Below are positions 12,655 to 26,700 of a stretch of 64,000 nucleotides of DNA, piece after piece (the first letter of the stretch is position 1; every line of letters starts with the position of its first letter). The position numbers and the translations under genes were made by a program. Under the pieces are notes generated by a model, which searched no databases, had not been told where the DNA came from, and saw only the letters and a list, made by a program, of their open reading frames with translations. This stretch comes from Mytilus galloprovincialis (Eukaryota; Mollusca; Bivalvia; Mytilida; Mytilidae), in assembly GCF_965363235.1 (NCBI RefSeq), contig NC_134842.1:32798958-32862957 (forward strand), written 5' to 3'.

Positions 12655-13430
12655 TTATATAGATTGTTGTTTGGTGTGAGCCAAAGCTCCGTGTTGAAGT
12701 AGGGCCCATTATAGATTGCTTTTAGGTGTGAGCCAAGGCTCTGTTTTTAAGTATGGCCCTTTATAGATTGTTGTTAGGTGAGAGCCAAGGCTCCGTGTTG
12801 AAGTAGGGCCCATTATAGATTGCTTTTAGGTGTGAGCCAAGGCTCTGTTTTTAAGTATGGCCCTTTATAGATTGTTGTTAGGTGAGAGCCAAGGCTCCGT
12901 GTTGAAGTAGGGCCCATTATAGATTGCTTTTAGGTGTGAGCCAAGGCTCTGTTTTTAAGTAGGGCCCTTTATAGATTGCTGTTTTGTGTGAGCAAAGACT
13001 TGATGTTGAAGTAGGGCCCTTTAAAGATTGCTGTTTTGTGTGAGCAAAGACTTGATGTTGAAGTAGGGCCCTTTAAAGATTGCTGTTTTGTGTGATCAAA
13101 GACTCGATGTTGAAGTAGGGCCCTTTATAGATTGCTGTTTTGTGTGAGCAAAGACTAGATGTTGAAGTAGGGCCCTTTAAAGATTGCTGTTTGGTGTGAG
13201 CAAAGACTTGATGTTGAAGTAGGGCCCTTTATAGATTTCTGTTTGGTGTGAGCAAAGACTCGATGTTGAAGTAGTGCCCTTTAAAGATTGCTGTTTGGTG
13301 TGAGCAAAGACTTGATGTTGAAGTAGGGCCCTTTATAGATTTCTGTTTTGTGTGAGCAAAGACTCGATGTTGAAGTAGCGCCCTTTAAAGATTGCTGTTT
13401 TGTGTGAGCCAAGGCTCAGTGTTGAAGAAC
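12655..13430. repeat. 52-bp minisatellite, about 15 units, partly higher-order
   Basis: Units begin with AGATTG at 12661, 12713, 12765, 12817, 12869 and 12921, exactly 52 bp apart. In the first part two variants alternate ('gctccgtgttgaagtagggcccatta' and 'gctctgtttttaagtatggccctt'), giving a 104-bp dimer. From about 12973 a third variant with 'gagcaaagacttgatg' takes over. The unit is an internal slice of the 'gtgagccaaggctc' dispersed repeat, whose remaining part follows directly at 13430-13525. Confidence 0.85.
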
Positions 13431-13554
13431 CTACTTTGATCTATAATGGTTTTTCTTTAACAAATTGTAACTTGGATGGAGAGTTGACTCATTGGCACAC
13501 ATACCACATCTTCTTGTATATATTAACCATAAAACAATATACTGACTTTTGAAG

Positions 13555-14040
13555 CACACCAGGCAGTCAGACCAACATATACACCATACAATCAAACACT
13601 AATTAAAGTTCTCGCCCACCTTACCATAACTTAACATAGTCCAACGAACCATAAAAAAATTGGTGACCTTCAGGTGAAACATGTACTCCTTGCAATCATT
13701 TTATACACCAAATACAGTCCACCTTCTAATTATAGTATCTTTGATAGGTACTTGAACTCCAGAACTTAACTATGATCACTGATTAATGAAGTGATGCCGA
13801 GGTCAGGTGAACATTGTCTGACAGACATGTAGACTTTTAAAGGATCTCATATACCAAATATAGTTATCCTATTTCTCATAATTAGTGAGAACTTAACAAG
13901 ACAAAAAAAAAAACATATTTTCTTCAACAAGTTGATGAACCATAAAAATGAGGTAACCTGAAAAAAAAAACATATGCCGGACAAAAACTTCTTGACATCA
14001 TACAAAGTATGAAACATTCAGATCTTCTAGCTACTTAAAC
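13555..14040. repeat. Degenerate tandem repeat family, part 2
   Basis: Continuation of the family at 11690-12485, with the same 'gaaccataaaaatgaggt' and 'gacagacatgtagac' phrases. No coding potential is seen. Confidence 0.55.
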
Positions 14041-16380
14041 AATACAAAAAAGTAATGCACAAGTTGAAATTCACTTTTAAATACATGTACCTAAAATATT
14101 TCAGTCATGTTTATGGGTTAACGTCAAATAGCTAATTCATAGTTGCAACACTATTTGATGTTTCTTTTTTTTTCTGCATTTGAACTCCCGACTATGTTAA
14201 ATTCGTGTCTTACTTTCAAAAGTTGCTCAATGAAATCTACTCCAAAGGATAATCATATATATTTTTGTTGGACAGCATGATTTCACTAAATGAAGGCCAA
14301 AAATAAAGGCAACAGTTGTATACCGCTGTTCAAAACTTGTTAATCTATGAACAAAAAATAAAATCGGGGTAAAAAACTAAAACTGAGGGAAACGCATTAA
14401 ATATAAGAGGAGAACAACGACAACATTAAAATGTAACACACACAGCAACGGACTAAGCATTAGACAAAATCCGTTGAGAATAACCAATATAACATCAAAA
14501 CCAAATACATGAATTTGGGATAGAAAAGTACTGTGACACGTCTTATAGTAATGTGAGTTCACACTCAAGTATAGGAGCCAAAGCAATGTAACAGGAGCCA
14601 TCTTTCAGTAACTGGAAGAATTCTTAAAAAGGGTTTCTTTTCAAGTTCAGCCTTTCTCTTTTATAATCTCTATACTTTTTCAGTTATGTGCTTTTGTTGT
14701 ACTAACTTTTTCATGTTCTTTTTGCTGCCTTTTCGTAAGTCCATTAGGTGATGGTTTTTTAATGTGATGGTTTACTTTATAGAAATTTGTAATTCCTTGA
14801 ACATTTTAATTTGTGGTTCACCTGTACCCACAAAACCAACAAATATTGGTATCCAATGAATAATTATGAATCCACAATATAAGGATAACTGTTTAGTTTC
14901 CTTCAAATTGACCTGGTGATCTGAGGCAACGATTAACTCAGACCTTGAAACCTAAAGGAGGATCTTAATGGAGCCTCATGTGTGCATTGTATGACACACC
15001 AACTAAAAAACATTAACAGGTGAAACTAAGGCTCCAACTCCTCATACAAAGTTTACATCAGATGGATTAAGCTATTCTTTTTTGGCCCCATTCGGTTATA
15101 TTTCTCATACATTGAATTTTAGGACATCCTTGAATTATTAAATTTTGGGATTGCGGCCGAGTGTTCCCAATAAAGGTAAATCTAGAGAAGCACTTTAGAC
15201 ACAACAAATCTTTTGAGTTTTATTTTCAATTTCAATACATGATTTGAATAACTGTAATAAATGAAACATTGTTAATAAATCACATGTATATGTTACTAGA
15301 CAATTACTTGTATATAACATGTATAAATTGGGACCTTTAGAGAAGGAAAAAAACCTTATGTTTTATGATCATGATATAATCATTTTGCTTTTGACTGCTT
15401 AGAAGAATTTTTAATTATAACCTACAATAATAATATTAAAACATACATTACAAAAAAAATGCATTATCAACAATTAAATGAATGTTTTTTCATAAAACTA
15501 GAGTCTGATCATAAAACATAATTTTAACAAAAACATACATAAAAAAGTCCATTTCACAACATAAAAATATAGTTGTGATTATTCAAAATGTAGTTAGGCT
15601 AAAAGGATTTTGATATTAATTTCTACATTGGTGAATTGTGGAAAATTATAAAAGGGGCACTAGCTACGAGATACATATATATGAATATGATTTTGTTTGT
15701 TTCAATCAATATTCATGTGACCTTCAATTTAGAGATTGGTTGCGCATGAATTAATTGTTTAAGGCCATTAAAAGGAAAAGAATGTCAACATTTAAAGTGA
15801 AACAAAAGTAAACCATTTTGTTGACTGATGTGATCCATTAAAAATAAATCTTATACAGGTAAAAACAATAATATTTTTTTTTAACCTACAACATGAAATC
15901 AAACATACCTTAAAAAATCCAATTGCACAAGGTCACCATCTATTTATAGTTATGTTTTATGTTTATATCAGGTTATGTGACTATCAGCAGTCTGATAGTA
16001 AATAAGATGGTGTCTAGACTAGAATACACATAAAATTCTCATATACTTCATCGAGTATATTCATTGTTAATTGTTTATATCAGACTTATTGTAAATTGGA
16101 TATACCGTATATCCATTTTTTTTCTGTATAAGCAATTGGCAAGTTAAATTTTTGCTGTGTACCGGTATAATTTTCGCTAAATGGGAAAATACAAGGTGTG
16201 TACTACAAACTAAAATACACATATTCAGAGATCCTACAATATTGTACAATAAAGTCCCAATACTCCAAAACCTAAAATCATACAGTTTTTTTTTATTTGA
16301 AACTGAAGTTATGTCAATATATTTAAACAATTTCTCAAAGTTATTTTAAAGATTAACTTACATGTTTAATAATTAACCAC
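14041..16380. other. Intergenic, no gene seen
   Basis: AT-rich DNA between the lysine-rich gene and the 3' end of TRF. A short dispersed-repeat-like stretch with 'gaggagaacaacgacaac' lies near 14385-14610. I see no exon, RNA gene or long TIR element. Confidence 0.45.
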
Positions 16381-16850
16381 AGAGTGAATGTAATGTTTCC
16401 CAGTAGAAAAAAAAAGTCCATTTATAAGTAAAATACGGAAAAACAGAATTTTATTTTAACAAAATTTACTTCTGGATACTTTCTTATAAACATAAACAAG
16501 CTTCTGTCAAAGTTTAGTACAAACCCAGGATAGTTTAAGTTAGTTATTAAAATTTTAAAAACTTTAACCAGAGTGAATGTAATGTTTGCTGGCAGAAAAA
16601 GTCCATTTATAAGTAGAATTAGGGGAAAAAAAAGAATTTTATTTTTACCAAATTTACTGCTGGATACTATCTTATGATCATAAACAAGCTTCTGTCCAAA
16701 TTTGGTAGAAATCCAGTATAGTTTAAGAAAGTTATCAAAATTTTAAAAACTTTAACCACAGAGTGAATATTTGTGGACGCCGCCGCCGGCAATGACACCG
16801 ACGCAATTTAGGATCGCTATGTCTCGTTTTTTCAACTTAAGTTGAAGACT
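16380..16850. repeat. Two 189-bp tandem units, then a GCCGCC tract
   Basis: Two similar units start at the phrase 'agagtgaatgtaatgttt', about 189 bp apart (16381 and 16570). The next 'accacagagtgaat' is followed by a GC-rich trinucleotide tract (gacgccgccgccgg) and an end with 'tcgctatgtctcg'. The layout (core units, GC-rich simple repeat, end) matches other elements in this window. Confidence 0.6.
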
Positions 16851-17325
16851 CGAAAAAAATCTTGAGTTAATACTACAGTTAACAGGGAAATTTTGGCAGC
16901 AGTTTTAATACCACTATCTAACATGTTTAAGTGGTAAAAGTTGAAACAGGAAATTAAAAGACTGCAAATATTTCAATTTTACGGAAATCCAAACACATGA
17001 AGATTTAAAAATATTAGGCTTGCCATTTGGTTTTATCACTAGATTTAAATACATGTATTAAAACTGTACATTTCTAAATAATTTATAAAAAGATCTTAAA
17101 TAGGGCACAGGGACATCGATAATTCCAAATGATGCTAATCTAGATTTTTTTGGTAAATCGTGAAAATAAGACCGCAAAAATTTTCCAGTTTACTTCTCAT
17201 TTTTTTTTTACAAGAAATCATTCTTGAACAAGATATAATCAAATTATCTACCGTAATTAATTCATAATAATTTTGTCTGATCAAGCAAGATCAGAATTTC
17301 TTGAAAAGGCTGTGTCAAAATTCTA

Positions 17326-17331
17326 TTTATT
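17326..17331 (-). promoter_or_regulatory. Candidate poly(A) signal of the TRF gene
   Basis: AATAAA on the minus strand lies about 145 bases after the TRF stop codon. A good position; it is the first clear hexamer noticed downstream. Confidence 0.45.
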
Positions 17332-17475
17332 GACTGTTAAGCAGAGTTGACAACAATTGAACACCAATCAACTAACTATCTCATTATCTCATCTGTGAAA
17401 AGGAAGTTTAACAGACCAGGAGGAGATGCTTGATAAACTAAGCATTACTTGCAATGGTCTAACAATCAAAACTAT

Positions 17476-17750
17476 TCACATTTTTCCACATTCTTTATAC
17501 AATTTTGCAATCAATGATTCATTATTTAAGATACATCGCCATCTATCTTTAAGTTGTACATTGGTTCTAAATGTATGTAATTCGTCCCTTATTTTAGACC
17601 AGTTTCCTACGCCATGCTTTTTTACTTGTTTATAGAAGTCTCTTGATTCACTATAATTCCATGGAATTCTTTGCCCTTTCCTGGGATTTAAAATGGAGGA
17701 TTCAGCTTCCAGTCCAAGACGTTTCCGCAGAGGTGATATTTTTTCACTGC
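17476..17750 (-). CDS. TERF: TRF exon 10: telobox Myb DNA-binding domain
   Basis: Last coding exon, residues 326-416. The acceptor is tttctttgcag. Three tryptophans spaced 20 residues apart form the Myb hydrophobic core, and VQLKDRW at 390-396 is the telobox that reads TTAGGG. The protein ends 20 residues after the motif, as in animal TRFs. Confidence 0.93.
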
Positions 17751-20700
17751 CTGCAAAGAAAAAGCAAAGAATCGTGGATATTGTGAGCCAGGTCATCTTA
17801 TATTATTACACAAAAAAGGATATTAGACATGGAAATTATTTGTTCATTCAATCATTTCTTTAATATTTTGTTTTTCAAACAGTTGTTGGATGCTCTTTTA
17901 CTACAATGGAAAAAATGCACATGTATGCCACTTGGTTAAAAAGTCTCATGACATTTGTAGATCTAAATTTTCAGAAATCAGTCATAAAAATTCATTTTCC
18001 AAAAATAACGGGGTTTTCACAAAGAAATTTTGAAGGCAAGCCATAAGTATTTTTTTACCATGGTGAGTCATAGAGTCAGAAAGTGAAATCTTATTGTTAT
18101 ATCATTTATTATTTAAGTCCCCATGACAAAATAGAGCAAGGAAATGATACCCAGATTTTAATACTTTTACAGCTTTATCATAATGCTAGCAAGTTAAAGG
18201 TTTGGTTGACTTGATTGCTTTGTTTGTATACATGTTTGCTCAAGCATTGTAACTAAGATTGATATCTGCAAACAATATATAAAAGGTGGAGTTAAATGGA
18301 TGAACTAACGAACTGATGAACAAATAGACGAACGAAAAAACAAACGGATGCACAGACTGAACAACACAATGCTCCTTAGTGGGCATATAAAGTTTAATGC
18401 AATAATTAAGAGCAAGTAGTTTTTGATTGAATATACTAAGTATGCCCATGTTAAACATTGTGAACTATCTTTTACTTACCACTCTCATCGTCACTGATTC
18501 CATTATCAAACTTCTTTGGTGTACTAGTCTGTCGACCACTTCTCCTCTTTCTTAGTCTGAAAGATTTAAAATAAAATCAACTTATGGGAACTTGATGTCA
18601 TTCTAAATATTTAACATGGTCTCTAAAAGTTGTTTGAACAAGCTTTAGTAACTGCAAAAAAAAATTCATCAGTACTTATTATACTTTGTCATTTAGTTAA
18701 TTGTGTTCAGTACTTATACCACAAGTCAATTTCAACTTTCCAAACAGTTTGTTCTGTACAACACTGTGGTTAGGGACCAGTTTGAGACTTTACAGAGATT
18801 TAACGTGTCTGTCCACAACCTGGAAACTGTAGTCCAGTGCTTGTCTTTTGGTCCTCTGTCTTATTTGTTCCTTCTTCAAATGTAATAAGTACAATTCAAG
18901 TTTTCTTTTGAATTTTTTAACATCCTTTTTATCCTGAGAATCATTTATAGCATGCCATGTGGTTGGTTTTGGTCATTAATGTAGGCTACACACCCTTGTC
19001 TTTTGGTCTGAAGTTCAATTTTTATTAAGATTACCTAGATTGAGTTGTCCTCTTTAAAACTTAGTGTACATGAAAATGTGTGGTCGTACTACAAATTGTG
19101 GTGTAGAGGTCAAGCTAATAAAAATTGTACAAACCTGGAAGTATTTTCTTCAGGTTCTGTCTCATCTGAAACAAATAAATATTATACTTAAATATATCAT
19201 TATAAGATTAAAAAGACAAGTTTTACTGAAATCTATACAGGAATAAAGATTCTCTTTGGAAAAAATGTATTTTCAGACCAGAAAATAGATGTGATTTTTT
19301 TATAAATAAATGGAGAATGTGTACATGTTTGCATATAATGTTATAAAGGGACATAAATCAAGATGGTAAAGCAACCAACCCAAATTCAAAATTGTTGTGT
19401 TGCAATAAGCATTTTGTATAAGTTTCATAAAGTCAAGTAAGAGAATGTAAACTGATTTTGAGATGAATGTAAAGATGGACATGGGTAAACAAGTGAAACT
19501 GCGAGCTACTGCTCACTGATGATACCCCCGCCGCAAGTGGATAATATTAATAGTGTAAAAATATGCAAGTGTTCGGTAAACAGGAAGTTGTCGAGTGATG
19601 AATCTGAAAACGCATCACACAGTAAAGCTGACTTATATAAATCCTGAAACCAAATTTCAGAAATCCTTGTATTGTAGTTCCTGAGAAAAATGTGACGAAA
19701 ATTTTCAACTTGGCTATCATGTGTAAAATCATACAAGTGTTCGGTAAACAGGAAGTTGTCGAGTGATGAATCTGAAAACGCATCACACGGTAAAGCTGAC
19801 TTATATAAATCCTGAAACCAAATTTCAGAAATCCTTGTATTGTAGTTCCTGAGAAAAATGTGACGAAAATTTTCAATTTGGCTATCATGTGTAAAATCAT
19901 ACAAGTGTTCGGTAAACAGGAAGTTGTCAAGTGATGAATCTGAAAACGCATCACAAATCATACAAGTGTTCGGTAAACAGGAAGTTGTCGAGTGATGAAT
20001 CTGAAAACGCATCACACGGTAAAGCTGACTTATATAAATTCTGAAACCAAATTTCAGAAATCCTTGTATTGTAGTTCCTGAGAAAAATGTGACGAAAATT
20101 TTCAATTTGGCTATCATGTGTAAAATCATACAAGTGTTCGGTAAACAGGAAGTTGTCAAGTGATGAATCTGAAAACGCATCACACGGTATGGCTGACATA
20201 TATAAATGTTGATACCAAATTACAGAAAGGGTGGATGTGTAGTTCCTGAGAAAAATGTGACGAAAGTTTTGTGGGACGGACTGACTGACGGACGGACTGA
20301 TGGACGGACGGACGGACTGACAGACAGAGGTAAAACAGTATACCCCCCTTTTTTAAAGCGGGGGTATAATAATAATGGTAATGTATATATTTTTTTTATG
20401 TATATAGGTCCAGCCATGCTTAAAGACTTTTCCATTTGTACAAGTGTACCAGTACATTTGAAATGTATACATGCCCATGTTTGCCAAAAGAAAATGATGT
20501 CATTAAATCATCATGAAAAATTCATAAGTCTTTGTTGGGAAAAAGGCCTGAACAAGCATCTCTGTTTTCTTATAGCATCCTCTGCCTTGCATTTTGATTA
20601 AATGACTATATTTTGATCTGTATTTGACCAATGACTCAAATCACAATCAATTGATCTCTAACACAGCAAATGCACAGATACACCTGTGTTTATAAAAGAA

Positions 20701-23700
20701 AATATACCCATATTCATCAATTCTTCAACCTCAAAACATAATAGCGAATTTCAAGTTAGAAATCTGTCAATTAAGTAAGATACATGTATCATGTGTATGT
20801 CATGACAATCTGTACAATACTGGTTTGACTGTTCTCTGTTTAGATGCTTTTTTTGTTTTTAAGTTCTTCAAAATCTAATATTTTTGAGGTCTCATACATA
20901 TTTCAAGAAGATTTTCAAGAAACATGTGACTAATGTAAATCAGAATCATCCATTTTTCTATGCATCTCATTAAATGCCATACCCACTAAATTTCAAACCG
21001 ACAGAAAATGGGATCCACTAACCTGATTCTGTGTTGTTATTATTTACACTGATTTCCATTTCTTCTATCTCACTTTCCTGAATTTGCTTCTGAAAATAAA
21101 ACACAATTGTGCTCCAAATAAACTACACATTACTCATTTCAAATGTTATGGCTTTGCTATATATACATTTTATTTTTTTTCCAAAAGACAAAAATCTCTT
21201 TTAAATAAATTTCAATTACCTGAATTTAATTCCAAATGGATTTGCAAGGCCTGTACCATTACTGAGGATTCATTCATTTTCATGGGTACCAATTTCATGT
21301 AATGAGGAAATCTTGAAGTTTAATGGAAATTTGATTTTGCCAAAGTTTCCATACAACCCAACATTAAATTTGTGTTGAACCTTTAATTTCATGGTTTCAC
21401 TAGTACTGATGATATTCACAAAAATTGGTACCCACAAATAATAATGAATCTACAAAATTTACAAAACATTATTGCTATTTTGTGCATTTTTCCTTTGATC
21501 TTTTTTAGTGATAATTTTTCATATCATGCTACTCGCTTGAGATGGAAAATTATCGCAAGGCACATGGTTTTGCTAATGAAATTGACATAAAATTGACAAC
21601 TTTGTCATAGGTAAAATAGCGGTAAACAGATTATTATTGGATATCAACTTGATTGCTCTTCTCGCTTTCGCCTTTGGCCAAATAAAATAGTATGTGTGGT
21701 TCCAGTTAAATCTTTAAAAAAAAATAGGGTAGGTAGGGAGGGATTTTTTTTTATTTTATGTTTTATTTTTACATGGAGTCTATGGGAGCAACACTCTGAC
21801 TTTAACAGTGCTTAATGAAAAATGGCCAAAAAATCTTTAGGGTAGGCTATTTTAGAGACTAAAAAGTAGGGTAGGTAGGGTTACTGGAACCACGCATATA
21901 TTTCATTTGGCCTTACCAGCTCATGCCAGAAAATCAACGATAATCTATAGATAACTTACAGTCTCTCTTATCCTTTGTAACTTAGTTTCCAGATTCTGCT
22001 GAGCTTTTGGTGTCAGAGTCTTGATGTCATTACTTGTCATATAATGCTGAATTTCTGTATTACTAAATCTACAAATACAAAACAGTATTAAATATTAACT
22101 ATAATTCTTAATTTCAATAATTTCTAGGTGAATTGACTCTTTTATAATTCAAGGCTGCTTCTAATTTTTCAAGAACGACATATATTCCAAATCAAATAAT
22201 GTTATGTTGTTGATTTTCATTAAAATTTCAACCACTATGATATGACTTACTTCCACCTTTTACCATTAACAAGTTGTACAACCGAAACTAGGAAAAAATG
22301 TTACTTTTGAATTTTTATATAACAATCACAAATTATTCAGTGTTGATGATGCTAACGCTGCCAAACAGCAAACCTATGTTTTATTGCAGAGCGGGGATAA
22401 AATGTACAGTGAAATACATTAATCTTACTTGATTGTTCCTTTCATTAAATCCTTCATATGGCTATTCTTCTCATAAGACTCAGCTTGCTGGAAAAATATG
22501 TAATTATAGATGAAGAAGTATGTAAATATTATCAATTATTATTTGCACACCTGAAATATGTATAGCATGTGTAAAGAAAAAAATGTTTGCAAAGTTGACC
22601 TTTGAAGGATTTGGTTAGTACTCTTATATAGATATAGGAAGATGTGGTATGAGTGCAAATGAGACAACTCTCCATCCAAATAACAATTTATAAAAGTAAA
22701 CAATTATAGGTCAATATACGGCCTTCAACACAGAGCCTTGGCTCACATCGAACAACAAGCTATAAAAGGCCTCTAAATTACTAGTGTAAAACTATTCAAA
22801 TCTATATATAAAACGAGAAACAGGTATAAATAAATAAACAAAATATGTCCTTTTTTTGTCATTTAGGTCTTCCACCATTTCTGTTCTTATACATCCTTGG
22901 CTTTGAATTATTTGGCTTTGAGCGTTTCTGATGAAGTTAAATAAAAAAAATGTTCATAAATATTAATGGAATGGCAGAATGGGTCTAGTACTCAGTGGCT
23001 TATAGCAACAGTTGATATGATGTATGTTCATCTGTCCAGAAATACAAATATTCAGGTTTGGCACATTGTCAAGAAAAAAAAGGTTGAATACAGAAAATGT
23101 GTCAATCTCATCAAACAGTCAAATTAAATATGGGTTTACCAATTTACCAGAGTTCACAAAGCTTTTTTGTATTTTGTTAGATCATGGACCAACAGTGCTG
23201 GTCCTTCAAAAAATTTGGTGGTCATTTATTGTTTCAACTGGTTCATTCGAAAAATTACAAATTCCAATGAAAACATATAAGGTGGAAGCAGAAACACCAG
23301 TCTCAGGATTAGACTCAGGATTAGATCAAACAAATTATATTGCAACCTACTTTTTGTCAACAGTAAAAGTCAGACAATTAGACCAGTAAAAAATGTTATA
23401 AGGATGGACCTCACCATATTTTGTCAGTCAGGACAAACAGGTCAGAATGTTTTCATAAACTATGTATGTCATGCAATAAAAACAGAATAAATAGGCAGGG
23501 TTTTTTTTTTATTCTAAAAAGTTTATAATGGGAACATTCAATTGTGCTTCTTTAATATGTCGAATAAATACTTGAAGTGTGCATTGTGGGTAGCCAGATG
23601 GTGTGTAAGTCAAACTTAGGTTAAACAAAGAGCTTAATGCATGACAAATTCAAATATAGTCCTGACAGTAGAGATAAAAATCAATCTTTTATCCTTTCCA

Positions 23701-26700
23701 TTTTTCTATGTATTACAAATAATGGTTCTAACAATAACAAGCTGTTTAAAGGTTGACATTTTAACCAAAAAATATTTCTGGAAAACATAAGAAAAAAGGG
23801 GAATGTGTTCATGGGACTCGGATGATCCCCTGCTTGCATATCATATAAAGTTTTAAAGGGACTTAACTGAAGAACAATAAAAGTGAAACTACCCAAATTT
23901 GTACTTGATCTGAGGTTTGTGGTAATAAGTATTGTGTATAAGTTTCATAACATTTCGTTGAGGCAAACTTTGGTTAGATACAGAGACGATTTTTTTCCAT
24001 TTGTAATGGGGCATAACTCAAGAATACAAAAAGTGATTCCACCAAATAAATTTGATCTTTATTTTGTGGTAATAAGCATTGTGTACAAGTTTCATAACAT
24101 TTGATTGTGTAAACTTAAAGTTAGAGAACAGAAATGAAAAATTAAGCAGCTTTTCCATTTGTAAAGGGGCATAACTCTAGAATGGTTACATTTACATCAC
24201 CAAAATTTAAACTTGGTCTTTGTTTTGTGGTAATAAGCAGTGTGTATAAGTTTCACAACATTTGGTTGTGTCAACCTTAAGTGAGAGAACAGAAGCAATT
24301 TTTCCATTTGTAAAGGGGCATAACTCTAGAATGGTTATATAAAATGATCTAAGTTTTGTGGTAATAAGCATTCTGTTTAAGTTTCATAACATTTGTTTAA
24401 GGTACACTAAAGGTTGTAATGATAGACACTACAGAGGGGACATAAAAATATGTGTTTTGTAAATACCTGCAGTAAGTATGGTATGCTGAAGCTGTTATTA
24501 TATGTGTTTTGTAAATACCTGCAGTAAGTATGGTATGCTGAAGCTGTCATTTTATGTGTTTGGTAAATACCTGCAGTAAGAATGGTATGTTGAAGCTGTC
24601 ATTATGTGTGTTTTCTAAATACCTGCAATAAGTATGGTATGCTGAAGCTGTAATTATATGTGTTTTCTAAATACCTGCAGTAGTATGGTATACTAAAGCT
24701 GTCATTATATGTGTTTTCTAAATACCTGCAGTAAGTATGGTATGCTGAAGCTGTCATGGATGTCTGATAAGTATTCCACAGATTTCTTCAGAAATCTTTC
24801 ATAGGTATTAAACTTAATATAGGAATGATCCTTGTCATTGGAAGCTATAACTTTCTGTAAATTTTCCACTGCATTCTGAAACGATAAGACATCATGGAAA
24901 CTATTCTTATATGTAGTAACCTACTGTTTATCATGTACATGTTGTACACACACCTTAACAGTGAAAAACAAGTCAACATTTTTCAGAAATGCATACAAAC
25001 TTGAAGTGATATTCATATTTTAACCCTTTCGCCGATGAGTCCCGGTTTACCGGGATTCACGCTTCAGACAGCTGACGATGAGTCCCGTTTTACCGGGATC
25101 GGAATACCTCTTTTATATTTCCCGCTCAAAACAGTGAAAACATGAGTTATCTTTCTTTGATGAATACCCGGATGAAAGTGTAAACATGGCGCTTCCGTTT
25201 GTTGAAAACCGTGTCAAAATCAGACGAAATTTACGGAATTTACGAGAATTTGAAATGAGGAAACATTTTTTTTGAAAGAATATGGAAGAATTGAAGCCAA
25301 ACTAGTATACTTTTTTGACATAAAATGTCGTTTTATGTACAAAACACTTGGAATGGACATCGTTCAGTGCGAGGAATTTGTGCAGCCTCATAAAATTTTT
25401 GAAAATTTTGCCGTTTTGGGTTAAAAAATTACGATTTGGGGTCTTAGAGCAGAATTTTGAGAATTTCACCTAGATAATGCCGAAAATTTTAAAATTTGAA
25501 TATTTTATGAAGAATAAATTATCAAAACATGAACAAAACTGTGAACATGGTGTTAGTGAATGAAATAAATACACAAATAACTACAAACAAGTTTTTATTG
25601 ACATTTATTATGAAGATCTCCCACTTGAGTAATAGTAGCCAGGGAAGCCATCGTCTCAGAGTAGCTTCTGTCTGGGCAGCAATCGGTGAAAGGGTTAATA
25701 AGAATATGTTCCTGTTTTATTTTCATTAAACCAAATTCACATAATTATTAAATTTTATGCATAATTTTAAGGCAAATCAAATTTTTTACTATTGATGGTT
25801 AGCATCTGGTGCTTGATGATCATCCAAAATACATAAAAAACAAGAATGTGTCCAAAGTACACGGATGCCCCACTCGCACTATCCTTTTCCATGTTCCATG
25901 GACTGTGAAATTGGGTAATTATCTAATTTGGCATTAAAATTAGAAAGATCATATCATAAGCAACAAGTGTACTAAGTTTCAAGTTGATTGGACTTCAGCT
26001 TCATCAAAAACTACCTTGACCAAAAACTTTAACCTGAAACTCCCACTTTCATTTTCTATGTTCAGTGGACCGTGAAATTGGGGTCAAAAGTCTAATTTGG
26101 CTTAAAAATTAGAAAGATCATCTCATAAGCAACAAGTGTACTAAGTTTCAAGTTGATTGGACTTCAGCTTCATCAAAAACTACCTTGACCAAAAACTTTA
26201 ACCTGGACGGACGAACGGAACCACAGACGGACGGACAGACGGACGGAGCCACAGACCAGAAAACATAATGCCCCTCTACTATCGTAGGTGGGGCATAATA
26301 AATGCAACACCAGGTAGTTCCGTTAAAAGTAACCAGATCTTTTTACTGTAAAGGCTGTCAATTTGCAGACAATTCACTGAAAATCTCAATGTATAATCAA
26401 TCGATATATTAAACATATTTCAGGTTTGTAAATCAGCGTTTGGTCACTCCAAATCACCAGCAACCATCATGATTTTTCAAAGGAATAGATAGGTTTTGGA
26501 ATATGAATAAATTGGATTGTGAGTTATTTCCCTTGATCACCATTTTGGAGAGTTAGTTGATTTTCTTATTTGCCTAACCAAATCAATTATCATGTCGTAC
26601 AAATAAGTCTGATAAGAGATCCTTTCTAGATCATAATGATAAATCAAGCAAAAATAAGACTTTCCTTTCTTTCTAAATCATGTTGTCCATGTCCTTTTTT

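Noticed and set aside
12655..13430. CRISPR-like regular array
   Set aside because: Units are contiguous 52-bp repeats without unique spacers, no cas genes, and the DNA is from an animal.
19506..20199. Minus-strand ORFs up to 225 codons with internal repeats
   Set aside because: They are translations of the 168-bp tandem core, which is a multiple of three; no domain, and all frames stay open together.
23024..23389. 121-codon plus-strand ORF in TRF intron 4
   Set aside because: Balanced composition, but no motif, no splice support and no promoter context; length can occur by chance.
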